From Bacillota bacterium (GTDB lineage Bacteria > Bacillota > Clostridia > Lachnospirales > Lachnospiraceae), in contig JAUNDN010000019.1 in assembly GCA_030526045.1 (NCBI GenBank), forward strand, positions 1,367 through 48,167: 46,801 bases of DNA, read 5' to 3'. The stretch's first letter is position 1, and each line of letters opens with the position of its first letter. The position numbers and the translations under genes are program-made. Below the pieces are notes generated by a model. The model had not been told where the DNA came from. It saw only the letters and a program-made list of their open reading frames with translations, and ran no database searches. Shown one piece after another: positions 16,772 through 24,753 of the stretch.

Positions 16772-19138
16772 ATGAAAGAAACAGCATATACTTACAAAAA
16801 TCTGCCGATTCCGGGAGGCGGATATGTGACGGGCTTTTTGTTTCATCCGGAAAAGGAAGATATTCTATATATCAGAACGGATATTGGTGGTTGTTATCGA
16901 TTTGATTATAAGGATAGACATTGGAATTCACTGAGTGAATCAGTTAATATGTTTGATCTTAGCGAGACCTATCCCATTGCAATTGCGGTGGACCCGAAAA
17001 AGCCGGAAAGACTGTATATCGCCAGCGGGACGGATCAAAGCAGTGATGAGAATGGAAAACCGTGGGGAAAGCTTTCTGTTTCCGAAGATTACGGAAACAG
17101 CTTTACCCATCAAAAAATCCCCTTTTATGTACATGGAAACATGAATGGAAGAGGAACCGGTTTTCGTCTTGTTCGGGATCCTTCTACAGAAAATACCCTG
17201 TATTTTGCAAGCCAGAAGGACGGACTCTGGCGAACGGATGATTTGGGCAAATCCTGGGAAAGACTGGAAACAGGTGGTGAAGCCTACATGACCTTTGTGT
17301 GGTGCTCCGAAAATGGGAAAACGCTGATTGCAGGAAGCGCCGGAGTTACTACCGGGAATGAACGGTTTCGCGGTCACAGTCTTTATATTTCTTATGATCG
17401 GGGAGAGCACTTTGAGCGGATGCCAATGCCGGAAAGCATTGAAATGGAAGGCTCTAAATGGAGCGGTTATGTGGCACAACGATACGATTACGACGGCCAT
17501 TATTTTTATTGTACGCTTTCAAATACCGGAAGACATTCCTATGTTACCCAAACAGGCTACAGCTGTGATTCCGGTGATGTGGTCGGCGGAAGAGTAATCC
17601 GTTATGAATTCGGAAATGACGGATACATCAGCGGCTATGAGGACATCACACCTAATTGCGCTGCAGATGAAAGTGGTGTTTATGTCTTTGACAGAGAGGA
17701 TGTTCTTGATTACGGTTTTGGAGGAATTTCCAGCTGCAAGTCGATGCCGGGATTACTGGCTGTCAGTACTCTTTGCCGTAATGAAGGAGATATTTTATAT
17801 ATTTCCCATGATTACGGAAAAAACTGGGAAGTGGCGATGTTTGATTTATCCATCGGAAATCTGCATTTTAAAACCTCCTATATGAAACCCCAATTTAATG
17901 GCGGACATTCACTGCTTCACTGGATGAGTGATGTGAAGATTAATCCCTTTCATCCGGATGAAGTATGGTTTAATAGTGGCACCGGTGTTTTTGTCGGTCA
18001 GAACTTTACGAGGAATGACAGAAGCTTTTGCGACTGCTGTCAAGGAATTGAGGAAACAGTACATCTGAATGTATACAGTCCCGTGGACGGTCCGGTGCAG
18101 GCGCTCGATATTGTAGGAGATTTGGGGGGATTTGCCTTCCAGTCATTTAATGCTCCCTGCGAAAACTCTTTTGCGGACGAAGAGGGGAATAGGTATATAA
18201 CATGTATCAATGCAGATTTTTCTGATCTGCACCCTGATGCTGTAATCGTAACACCTCGTGGAAACTGGACAGGGAAGACGAAGGGAGGCTTGATTCTTTC
18301 AAACGATTACGGACGTACCTTTCATAGAATTCCGCTCCCTTTTGGTATATCAGATTATCTTGATGAGAGATTCAGGATGATTGAATGTCCGAATGTCAAT
18401 TCCGGATGGGTGGCTCTTAGCAGTGACGCAAAGTCTGTTGTGTATTGTGTGGCTGAAGGTATTGATCTTTTTGCTAAGGGCGTGATTGCAAGTAATGACA
18501 GCGGGAAGAATTTTTATAAAGTAAGAATTTATAATCTGGAAAAGGAAGATATATCAAATTCCGCAGAACATTTCAAGGTGTATTCCGATCGGTTAAACCC
18601 CAATGTGTTCTATGGTTTTGGTGATGGCCTGAAATTATTTTTTAGCAGTGACCAGGGAAAAAGCTTTTTTCAGATTACAAAGCCTTATTTTGCCGAACAG
18701 GAATTATGCCTTGGCTTAATTGATTGTGCAAATAAGACAGAAATCCGCGGTGATGGCGGAAAAGAAGGAATCTTTTATGTCGCCTTAGGAAAATTCGGAT
18801 TGTACAAGCTGATATTTTCAAAAAACGCTGAAAAGGAAAATGAAGTAAAGCTTCAAAGGCTATCTGAAAGTGGGGATCAAGTGTATAGAGTCGGTCTGGG
18901 GCTTCTCTCGTCCGAAAGCGGTTACCTTGGCTGTGATAAGGCATTGTACATATGCGGAAGACTGGAAGGTATTTACGGATTCTTTCGGTCCTTCGATGAT
19001 GGACATACATGGGAGAAAATTAATGATGAGCGTCAGCAGTTCGGTGATATCAACAGTATTGACGGTGACAGCAGATGCTTCGGAAGATTTTTTATCGCAA
19101 CAGGCTCCTTTGGACTAAAGTATGGCGAACCGGTGTAG
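16772..19138 (+). CDS. GH74-type beta-glucanase (xyloglucanase-like), no signal peptide
   Basis: This is a 788-residue beta-propeller glycosidase of the GH74 type. At least eight Asp-box motifs of form SxDxGxxW/F are visible, among them SEDYGNSF, TDDLGKSW, SHDYGKNW, SNDYGRTF, SSDQGKSF and SFDDGHTW. The N-terminal segment YIRTDIGGCYRF (Asp37) and the central IVGDLGGF (Asp450) align with the two catalytic aspartates described for GH74 xyloglucanases, so activity is likely. There is no signal peptide, which implies a cytoplasmic enzyme acting on imported oligosaccharides. No sugar transporter or other glycosidase is adjacent. Substrate assignment (xyloglucan or another beta-glucan) is inference. 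Confidence 0.85.
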   Translation: MKETAYTYKNLPIPGGGYVTGFLFHPEKEDILYIRTDIGGCYRFDYKDRHWNSLSESVNMFDLSETYPIAIAVDPKKPERLYIASGTDQSSDENGKPWGKLSVSEDYGNSFTHQKIPFYVHGNMNGRGTGFRLVRDPSTENTLYFASQKDGLWRTDDLGKSWERLETGGEAYMTFVWCSENGKTLIAGSAGVTTGNERFRGHSLYISYDRGEHFERMPMPESIEMEGSKWSGYVAQRYDYDGHYFYCTLSNTGRHSYVTQTGYSCDSGDVVGGRVIRYEFGNDGYISGYEDITPNCAADESGVYVFDREDVLDYGFGGISSCKSMPGLLAVSTLCRNEGDILYISHDYGKNWEVAMFDLSIGNLHFKTSYMKPQFNGGHSLLHWMSDVKINPFHPDEVWFNSGTGVFVGQNFTRNDRSFCDCCQGIEETVHLNVYSPVDGPVQALDIVGDLGGFAFQSFNAPCENSFADEEGNRYITCINADFSDLHPDAVIVTPRGNWTGKTKGGLILSNDYGRTFHRIPLPFGISDYLDERFRMIECPNVNSGWVALSSDAKSVVYCVAEGIDLFAKGVIASNDSGKNFYKVRIYNLEKEDISNSAEHFKVYSDRLNPNVFYGFGDGLKLFFSSDQGKSFFQITKPYFAEQELCLGLIDCANKTEIRGDGGKEGIFYVALGKFGLYKLIFSKNAEKENEVKLQRLSESGDQVYRVGLGLLSSESGYLGCDKALYICGRLEGIYGFFRSFDDGHTWEKINDERQQFGDINSIDGDSRCFGRFFIATGSFGLKYGEPV

Positions 19139-19835
19139 AGAAATGCTGCAATATCAATTGTTAAGAAGTAAGAGAAAAACCATTTCCATTTCTTTTGATC
19201 AAAATATCAATCTGATTGTCAAGGCACCTATGTGGGTGCGTAGAAAGGATATCGACGCTTTTCTGACAGAAAAGGAAGAATGGATTACAGCAACAAAGAA
19301 ACGCTTGAACACTGCAAGGCAAAAAGAACTTTTAACGCGCCTGAAACTGGAAAACGGAGATGTATTAAAGTATCTTGGAGAAAAACTGTCTCTCACAGTG
19401 ATCAGAGAGGAAAGAACGAGGTCAAAGATCAAACGCTTTGAAAATCGTCTTCTTTTCTGGGTTCCCTATGACGCAGATTATGAATATCGCCAAAAACAGT
19501 TGGAGAAATGGTATCGAAAGGAAGCATTTTCTGTAATCAGCAGAAAAGCTGCAGAATATGCCGACATGTTGGGAGTTTCCTTTGAAGGAATCTCTATTAA
19601 GGATCAAAAAAGCCGATGGGGAAGCTGCAGCGGCATGAAAAATCTGAATTTTAATTGGCGTATCATTATGGCACCGGAGGAAGTCTGCGATTATGTAATT
19701 ATTCATGAGCTCTGTCATTTGCGGTTTATGGATCATTCGGTGAACTTTTGGAAACTGGTGTCAGAATTTTGTCCTGAATATCAGCAACGAAAAGCATGGC
19801 TGAAGGAGCATGGTAAAGAATTATATGTGTTTTAG
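19122..19835 (+). CDS. YgjP-like (M48-type) metallopeptidase domain protein
   Basis: This protein carries the YgjP-like metallopeptidase domain. The zinc motif HELCHLRFMDHSVNFW (HExxH plus a downstream His) lies near residue 195, after the typical DQKSRWGSCS segment. The N terminus YQLLRSKRKTISI is the family hallmark. ATG 19122 overlaps the preceding gene by 17 bases. ATG 19143 is the better fit to the family start, with GGTG seven bases upstream. It is a likely cytoplasmic protein, and its substrate is unknown. Confidence 0.85.
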   Translation: MANRCREMLQYQLLRSKRKTISISFDQNINLIVKAPMWVRRKDIDAFLTEKEEWITATKKRLNTARQKELLTRLKLENGDVLKYLGEKLSLTVIREERTRSKIKRFENRLLFWVPYDADYEYRQKQLEKWYRKEAFSVISRKAAEYADMLGVSFEGISIKDQKSRWGSCSGMKNLNFNWRIIMAPEEVCDYVIIHELCHLRFMDHSVNFWKLVSEFCPEYQQRKAWLKEHGKELYVF

Positions 19836-19864
19836 TCATTTCAATTGACGGAATGAGAGGAAAT

Positions 19865-20416
19865 ATGGAGGGATTTGTACCGGGACCTGAATGTGCCTTG
19901 TGTAAGGGAAAATGCTGTAAAGAAAAGGGATGTTCCCTTTCCCCAAAGGATATGTTAAGAACCTTACAGGAAAGAAATAGACTACGGCAAATTGATGAAG
20001 GCAACTTGCGTAAGTTACTTCTTGAACTATTAAAAGAGAATGAAATACAGCCTCTTTATGCAATTGATTATTTTACCACAGAAAATGGCCCCCTTTTTTA
20101 CCTGAGAATGCGTCATAAATGCTACACCTTTATTGGGGTGGATGCTATGGGAGAGTGCTGTGCGCTTACTCCAAAAGGGTGCAGTCTGTCAGAAGAAAAA
20201 AGGCCCAAAGGTGGCCGTTTCTTAAAAAGTATGCCGGATAAACAATGTATCCAGTATTATTCAAGAGAAATGATGATTGATGACTGGACACCCTATCAGG
20301 ATGTTCTTTCTTCCATCTGGAAGGAATTTGAGCCTGAATTTCGCGAAAACGGAACCTTTGACCGTTGTGATGCAGAATATTTCAAATGGATGCGGATACA
20401 GCGAGAAGGAAAATGA
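19865..20416 (+). CDS. Cys-cluster (YkgJ-like) hypothetical protein
   Basis: This is a 183-residue protein with a Cys-rich N terminus (CALCKGKCCKEKGC) and further Cys residues at CYTF, ECCALTPKGC and KQC. The pattern resembles YkgJ-type putative zinc or iron-sulfur binding proteins, and no enzymatic function is known. I chose ATG 19865 because GAGAGG lies just upstream; ATG 19853 is possible and adds four residues. It follows the metallopeptidase by about 30 bases. It lies just upstream of spoIVA, so its transcript may run into that gene. Confidence 0.7.
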   Translation: MEGFVPGPECALCKGKCCKEKGCSLSPKDMLRTLQERNRLRQIDEGNLRKLLLELLKENEIQPLYAIDYFTTENGPLFYLRMRHKCYTFIGVDAMGECCALTPKGCSLSEEKRPKGGRFLKSMPDKQCIQYYSREMMIDDWTPYQDVLSSIWKEFEPEFRENGTFDRCDAEYFKWMRIQREGK

Positions 20417-20426
20417 TATACCAAAG

Positions 20427-20455
20427 TCATAAATAATACCCCTTATACATACATT
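20427..20455 (+). promoter_or_regulatory. Sigma-E promoter of spoIVA
   Basis: A -35 TCATAAA (20427-20433) and -10 CATACATT (20448-20455) are 14 bases apart. The -10 matches the known sigma-E consensus CATACAnT completely, and the -35 fits its ATA core. spoIVA is a classic mother-cell sigma-E gene. The expected start site is near 20462. Confidence 0.85.
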
Positions 20456-20476
20456 GAACTAAGTATGGAAGGGGTA
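20437..20476 (+). promoter_or_regulatory. Inverted repeat that can hide the spoIVA ribosome binding site
   Basis: Outer arms TACCCCTT (20437-20444) and AAGGGGTA (20469-20476) and inner arms CATAC (20448-20452) and GTATG (20463-20467) pair across a 10-base loop. The 3' arm contains the AAGGGG ribosome binding site. The 5' arm overlaps the sigma-E promoter. A transcript starting near 20462 would lack the 5' arm, whereas read-through RNA would contain both. Confidence 0.65.
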
Positions 20477-20481
20477 ATTTT

Positions 20482-21969
20482 ATGGATTTGAATACAAAGA
20501 AAGAATATGATTTATACAAGGATATTCAGCTAAGATGTGGCGGCGAAATCTACATAGGCGTGGTAGGACCGGTAAGAACCGGAAAATCCACCTTCATTAA
20601 GCGTTTCATGGATTTAATGGTACTCCCAAATATGCTTGACGTTTATGAAAAAGAACGTGCTGTTGATGAACTTCCCCAAAGTGCAGGAGGAAAGACTGTT
20701 ACCACAACAGAACCCAAGTTCATTCCAAAAGAGGCGGCTAAACTGACTTTGGGGGAAGGAATGGAGGCAAAGGTTCGGCTAATTGACTGCGTTGGCTATA
20801 TGGTGGAAGGGGCCGGCGGACATATGGAAAATGATGCAGAACGAATGGTAAAGACTCCCTGGCTTTCCGAAGAGATCCCGTTTACTCAAGCTGCCGAAAT
20901 CGGAACCAGGAAGGTGATCAACGATCATTCTACGATTGGTATTGTGGTTACTTGTGATGGAAGTTTCGGAGAAATACCAAGGGCAAATTATGTTCCGGCA
21001 GAGGAGCGCACCGTGAAAGAACTAAAGCAGCTCAGAAAGCCCTTTGTACTTTTAATGAATACTGCAAAGCCCTACAGTGATGAAGCTATAAAGCTTTCAG
21101 AAGAGCTTTCGGCAAAATATGAGGTGCCAGTCATCCCAATCAATTGTGACCAGATGAAAAAGGATGATATTCACCAGATTTTTGAAAAAATCCTCTGTGA
21201 ATTTCCGCTTACCATGATTGAGTTTTATATGCCAAAGTGGGTAGAAATGCTCCCGGCAAATCATAAGATGAAGCTCGATATTATTGAAAGAGTAAAGGAA
21301 ATCATGAAGCAGTATAACTGTATTCGCGATGTCAGGAATCATCCAATATCCGTAGACGGACCATTTATTAAAAAATGTAAGATGGACAGTATTGATATGG
21401 CAGACGGATGCATTAAGGTCTGGCTTGAGGTGGATGATACCTATTACTACGAAATGCTCAGTGAAATGGTAGGTGAATCCATTGACAATGAATACCAGCT
21501 ACTCTCCGTTTTGAAAAATATGGCAAAAATGAAAAAGGAGTATGTAAAAGTACTTCATGCCATTGAATCTGTCAGGCAGAAAGGATATGGCGTTGTAACA
21601 CCGGAGCGGGACGAAATTCGTCTTGATAAGCCTGAGGTTATCAAACATGGAAATAAATTCGGTGTAAAAATACGTGCGGAAAGTCCCAGCATTCATATGA
21701 TACGCGCTAATATCGAAACAGAAATTTCTCCCATTGTAGGTTCACAGGAGCAGGCTCAGGATCTGATTCGTTTTATCACCGACTCCAGTAAAAAGGAAGA
21801 TGGCATCTGGGAAACAAATATATTCGGCAAGTCTGTTGAACAACTTGTTAATGACGGAATTACAGGAAAACTTACGATGATCGGAGACGAAAGTCAGCTG
21901 AAGCTGCAGGAGACCATGCAGAAAATTGTGAATGACTCTAACGGCGGAATGGTATGCATCATTATTTAA
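20482..21969 (+). CDS. spoIVA: Stage IV sporulation protein A
   Basis: SpoIVA is the ATP-hydrolysing protein that polymerises on the outer forespore membrane and forms the basement layer of the spore coat. The Walker A motif GPVRTGKST is near residue 30. The segment RLIDCVGYMVEGAGGH and the C-terminal GGMVCIII are characteristic. The length of 495 residues agrees with the family. The ATG is 7 bases after AAGGGG. Transcription is expected in the mother cell from the sigma-E promoter at 20427, and ends at 21998-22034. Presence of this gene means the organism, or a recent ancestor, forms endospores. Confidence 0.98.
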   Translation: MDLNTKKEYDLYKDIQLRCGGEIYIGVVGPVRTGKSTFIKRFMDLMVLPNMLDVYEKERAVDELPQSAGGKTVTTTEPKFIPKEAAKLTLGEGMEAKVRLIDCVGYMVEGAGGHMENDAERMVKTPWLSEEIPFTQAAEIGTRKVINDHSTIGIVVTCDGSFGEIPRANYVPAEERTVKELKQLRKPFVLLMNTAKPYSDEAIKLSEELSAKYEVPVIPINCDQMKKDDIHQIFEKILCEFPLTMIEFYMPKWVEMLPANHKMKLDIIERVKEIMKQYNCIRDVRNHPISVDGPFIKKCKMDSIDMADGCIKVWLEVDDTYYYEMLSEMVGESIDNEYQLLSVLKNMAKMKKEYVKVLHAIESVRQKGYGVVTPERDEIRLDKPEVIKHGNKFGVKIRAESPSIHMIRANIETEISPIVGSQEQAQDLIRFITDSSKKEDGIWETNIFGKSVEQLVNDGITGKLTMIGDESQLKLQETMQKIVNDSNGGMVCIII

Positions 21970-21997
21970 AATCAAATTTACCCGGAAGGTTTATGAG

Positions 21998-22034
21998 GGG
22001 CAGTAAAGCTTTCATAGGTTTACTGCCCTTTTTT
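21998..22034 (+). terminator. Intrinsic terminator after spoIVA
   Basis: A perfect 10-bp stem GGGCAGTAAA (21998-22007) and TTTACTGCCC (22019-22028) is followed by six T residues. Confidence 0.92.
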
Positions 22035-22041
22035 GTCAACG

Positions 22042-22070
22042 TTGCTATAATATAGTATCTGTGGTATGAT
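22042..22070 (+). promoter_or_regulatory. Putative promoter of the punA operon
   Basis: A -35 TTGCTA (22042-22047) and -10 TATGAT (22065-22070) with a 17-base spacer lie directly after the spoIVA terminator. No purine riboswitch-like fold was recognised in the 40-base leader. Confidence 0.5.
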
Positions 22071-22114
22071 AAATATAATTGTATGACAAAATATTAAATT
22101 GGGGGTAGACAATT

Positions 22115-22936
22115 ATGAATCAGGTATTTCAAAAGGTTTCAGATTGCCATGAAAGCATTAAGGACAAGATTCCCTTTAAACCCAAGGTTGCCCTGGTGTT
22201 GGGGTCAGGTCTCGGAAATTATGCAGACACGATTAAGATTGAGGCTGAGATTTCCTATCATGATATTGCTAATTTTCCGGTTTCAACGGTACCAGGACAT
22301 GAAGGAAAATTTATTTTTGGTTATGTCAATGATATTCCGATTGTCTGTATGAAGGGAAGAGTTCATTACTATGAGGGTTATCCTATTACAGATGTAGTAC
22401 TTCCAGTAAGACTGATGAAGATGATGGGGGCTGAGATTTTATTTCTGACCAATGCATCCGGTGGTATTAATCCTCAATTCGGTGCAGGAAGTTTTATGCT
22501 GATTACGGATCATATTTCATGCTTTGCTCCCAATCCGCTGATTGGACAGAATATTGACGAGCTTGGATGCAGATTCCCGGATATGAGCAAAATTTATGAT
22601 CCGGAGTTAAATCAGATTATTCGGGATACTGCAAAAAGGTGTGAAATTCCGTTAAAAGAGGGAATTTATGTTCAGTTGACAGGACCGTCCTTTGAATCCC
22701 CCGCAGAAATCAGAATGTTGAAGACCCTCGGTGCTGATGCAGTCGGTATGAGTACGGTAGTAGAAGCAATTGCAGCAAACCACATGGGAATGAAAATCTG
22801 CGGAATTTCCTGTGTAGCAAATCTTGCTGCCGGAATGACGGATCAGCCGCTTACACATGATGAGGTACAGGAGGCGGCCAATAAAGCAGCACCTCTTTTC
22901 CGAAAACTAATCACAGAATCCATTTCGGCATTTTGA
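22115..22936 (+). CDS. punA: Purine nucleoside phosphorylase (trimeric type)
   Basis: The enzyme splits guanosine, inosine and their deoxy forms with phosphate, giving a base and (deoxy)ribose 1-phosphate. Family motifs are VALVLGSGLGNYAD (phosphate loop), VCMKGRVHYYEGY, TNASGGIN, QLTGPSFESPAEIRM and GMSTVVEAIAANHMG. The length of 273 residues is normal for the trimeric class. It is first in the operon with cdd and an amidohydrolase. The upstream nucleoside importer would supply its substrates. Confidence 0.96.
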   Translation: MNQVFQKVSDCHESIKDKIPFKPKVALVLGSGLGNYADTIKIEAEISYHDIANFPVSTVPGHEGKFIFGYVNDIPIVCMKGRVHYYEGYPITDVVLPVRLMKMMGAEILFLTNASGGINPQFGAGSFMLITDHISCFAPNPLIGQNIDELGCRFPDMSKIYDPELNQIIRDTAKRCEIPLKEGIYVQLTGPSFESPAEIRMLKTLGADAVGMSTVVEAIAANHMGMKICGISCVANLAAGMTDQPLTHDEVQEAANKAAPLFRKLITESISAF

Positions 22937-22948
22937 GAAAGGAAGGTT

Positions 22949-23407
22949 ATGGAACAGACGATATATGAAGGTGAACTTCCGGTTAATGAAATGATCCGCA
23001 GTGCAATTGAGGCAAGAAAGAAAGCATATGCCCCCTATTCAGGCTACATGGTCGGAGCGGCTGTTCTTACCAACGAACTTAGGATTTATACGGGTTGTAA
23101 TATTGAAAATGCCTCCTACACTCCCAGTATCTGTGCAGAGAGAACTGCAATCAGTAAAGCGGTCAGTGAGGGATGGCGCAGGCTTAAGGCAATTGCAATT
23201 GTCGGAAGCCCCAAAGGAGATACAATCAGTCAGTATGCTTTTCCCTGTGGCGTATGCAGACAGGTTATGCGGGAATTTGCTGATCCAGAGGAGTTTGTTG
23301 TAATTACAGCAAGAAGTGAACAGGATTATAAGCTGTACAGATTATATGAGCTGTTACCGGAAAGCTTCGGACCGGATAATTTAAGAAATCAGGAGTGCTG
23401 CAAATGA
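22949..23407 (+). CDS. cdd: Cytidine deaminase
   Basis: Cdd converts cytidine and deoxycytidine to uridine and deoxyuridine in pyrimidine salvage. The zinc-site signatures are ICAERTA (catalytic Glu) and FPCGVCRQVMREF. The CNIENASY substrate-binding segment is also present. The protein has 152 residues, with an extended C terminus relative to the ~135-residue core. The gene is 12 bases after punA, and its stop overlaps the next start (ATGA). Confidence 0.95.
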   Translation: MEQTIYEGELPVNEMIRSAIEARKKAYAPYSGYMVGAAVLTNELRIYTGCNIENASYTPSICAERTAISKAVSEGWRRLKAIAIVGSPKGDTISQYAFPCGVCRQVMREFADPEEFVVITARSEQDYKLYRLYELLPESFGPDNLRNQECCK

Positions 23408-24714
23408 ACATAAGACTATATAATGCCAGAATCCTTACCATGGAGGAAGGAAAGGATATTTTTTTCGGTGAGATATGGATTGAGGAAGACAGAATTATCT
23501 ATATTGGTGATGGCACCGACATAGACTTAATTTTTGACAAGCTCGGAAAACCCTGTATGATCTGGGATAGGGAAATTGACTGCAAGGCAAATCTTCTGAT
23601 GCCGGGCTTTAAAAATGCCCATACGCATTCGGGAATGACGTTACTGAGATCTTATGCCGACGATCTTCCCCTTAATGAATGGTTAAATAACCAGATCTTT
23701 CCGGTGGAAGCCCAAATGACTGCTGAGGATATTTATCATCTTTCCAGATTGGCAGTTCTTGAATATCTGACAAGTGGAATTACTGCAGTTTTTGATATGT
23801 ACCTGACCCCGCTGTCCATTGCGGATGCCTTCGATGACATGGGCATGCGATGTGTTCAGGTTGGCGCGGTCAACAATTTCAGCCAATCTCTTGAACTTGT
23901 GGAGGAAATGTACAATAAGCTGAACAACAGGAGTCCGCTTCAATCCTACATAATCGGTTTTCACGCGGAATACACCTGCAAAGAGGCGCTTCTAAAAGGA
24001 ATTTCCGAACTGGCCCATAAATACAAGGCGCCTGTTTTTACGCATCTTGCGGAGACGAAAGCAGAGGTTTTAGGTTGTGCGGAAAGGCATGGTATGACAC
24101 CAATGGCATACCTTGATTCTCTGGGAATCTTTGATTATGGCGGAGGCGGTTACCATTGTGTTCATATGACGGCGGAAGATATTGCTATCATGAAAAAGCG
24201 CGGACTTTATGCCGTAACCAATCCGGCATCCAACATGAAGCTTGCGAGCGGTATAGCTCCGATATCGGAATACTTAAACGCAGGTGTGCCGGTGGCAATC
24301 GGAACAGACGGACCGGCAAGCAATAATTGCCTGGATATGTTCAGGGAAATGTTTCTGGTAACAGGGCTTGCAAAGCTTAAAGAAGATGATGCTTCCGCAG
24401 TGGATGCGACAGAGGTCCTTAAAATGGCAACAGTAAACGGTGCAAGGGCTATGGGACTTAAGGATGCAGATGTGCTCTCAGTGGGGAAACTGGCAGACAT
24501 CATTATGATTGATCTTAATCAGCCGAATATGCAGCCGTTAAATCACATTCCTAAAAACATCGTATACAGTGGAAGTAAACAGAATATTGCCATGACAATG
24601 ATTGGTGGCAAAATTCTCTATGAAAGAGGTCAATTTTGTGTGAATGACTCACCGGAATTGATTTACCAAAAGGCAGACGAAATTATGAAACGTATTACCG
24701 GTGAAGTAAAATAA
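23404..24714 (+). CDS. Amidohydrolase, MTA/SAH deaminase-like
   Basis: This is a metal-dependent amidohydrolase of the MtaD/TrzN-like group that deaminates 5'-methylthioadenosine, S-adenosylhomocysteine or adenosine. The metal-site motifs in order are NAHTHSGM, GFHAEYTC, FTHLAETKAE, CVHMTAEDI and IGTDGPASNN. I start it at ATG 23404, 8 bases after AGGAG and overlapping the cdd stop (436 residues); an upstream GTG at 23395 is less likely. With punA and cdd it forms a nucleoside-salvage operon. The exact substrate is not fixed by sequence. Confidence 0.88.
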   Translation: MNIRLYNARILTMEEGKDIFFGEIWIEEDRIIYIGDGTDIDLIFDKLGKPCMIWDREIDCKANLLMPGFKNAHTHSGMTLLRSYADDLPLNEWLNNQIFPVEAQMTAEDIYHLSRLAVLEYLTSGITAVFDMYLTPLSIADAFDDMGMRCVQVGAVNNFSQSLELVEEMYNKLNNRSPLQSYIIGFHAEYTCKEALLKGISELAHKYKAPVFTHLAETKAEVLGCAERHGMTPMAYLDSLGIFDYGGGGYHCVHMTAEDIAIMKKRGLYAVTNPASNMKLASGIAPISEYLNAGVPVAIGTDGPASNNCLDMFREMFLVTGLAKLKEDDASAVDATEVLKMATVNGARAMGLKDADVLSVGKLADIIMIDLNQPNMQPLNHIPKNIVYSGSKQNIAMTMIGGKILYERGQFCVNDSPELIYQKADEIMKRITGEVK

Positions 24715-24753
24715 TTTATTTTATTATAATAATCAAAGGATGAGGGTGAGTTT

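Noticed and set aside
22035-22114. Purine riboswitch upstream of punA (also considered before the BMP gene)
   Set aside because: No three-way junction with the conserved loops could be drawn, and the leaders are short.
24715-24753. Sigma-D flagellar-type promoter before the chemoreceptor gene
   Set aside because: Only an AT-rich stretch with a TATAAT-like element is present. The GCCGATAA-type -10 is missing.
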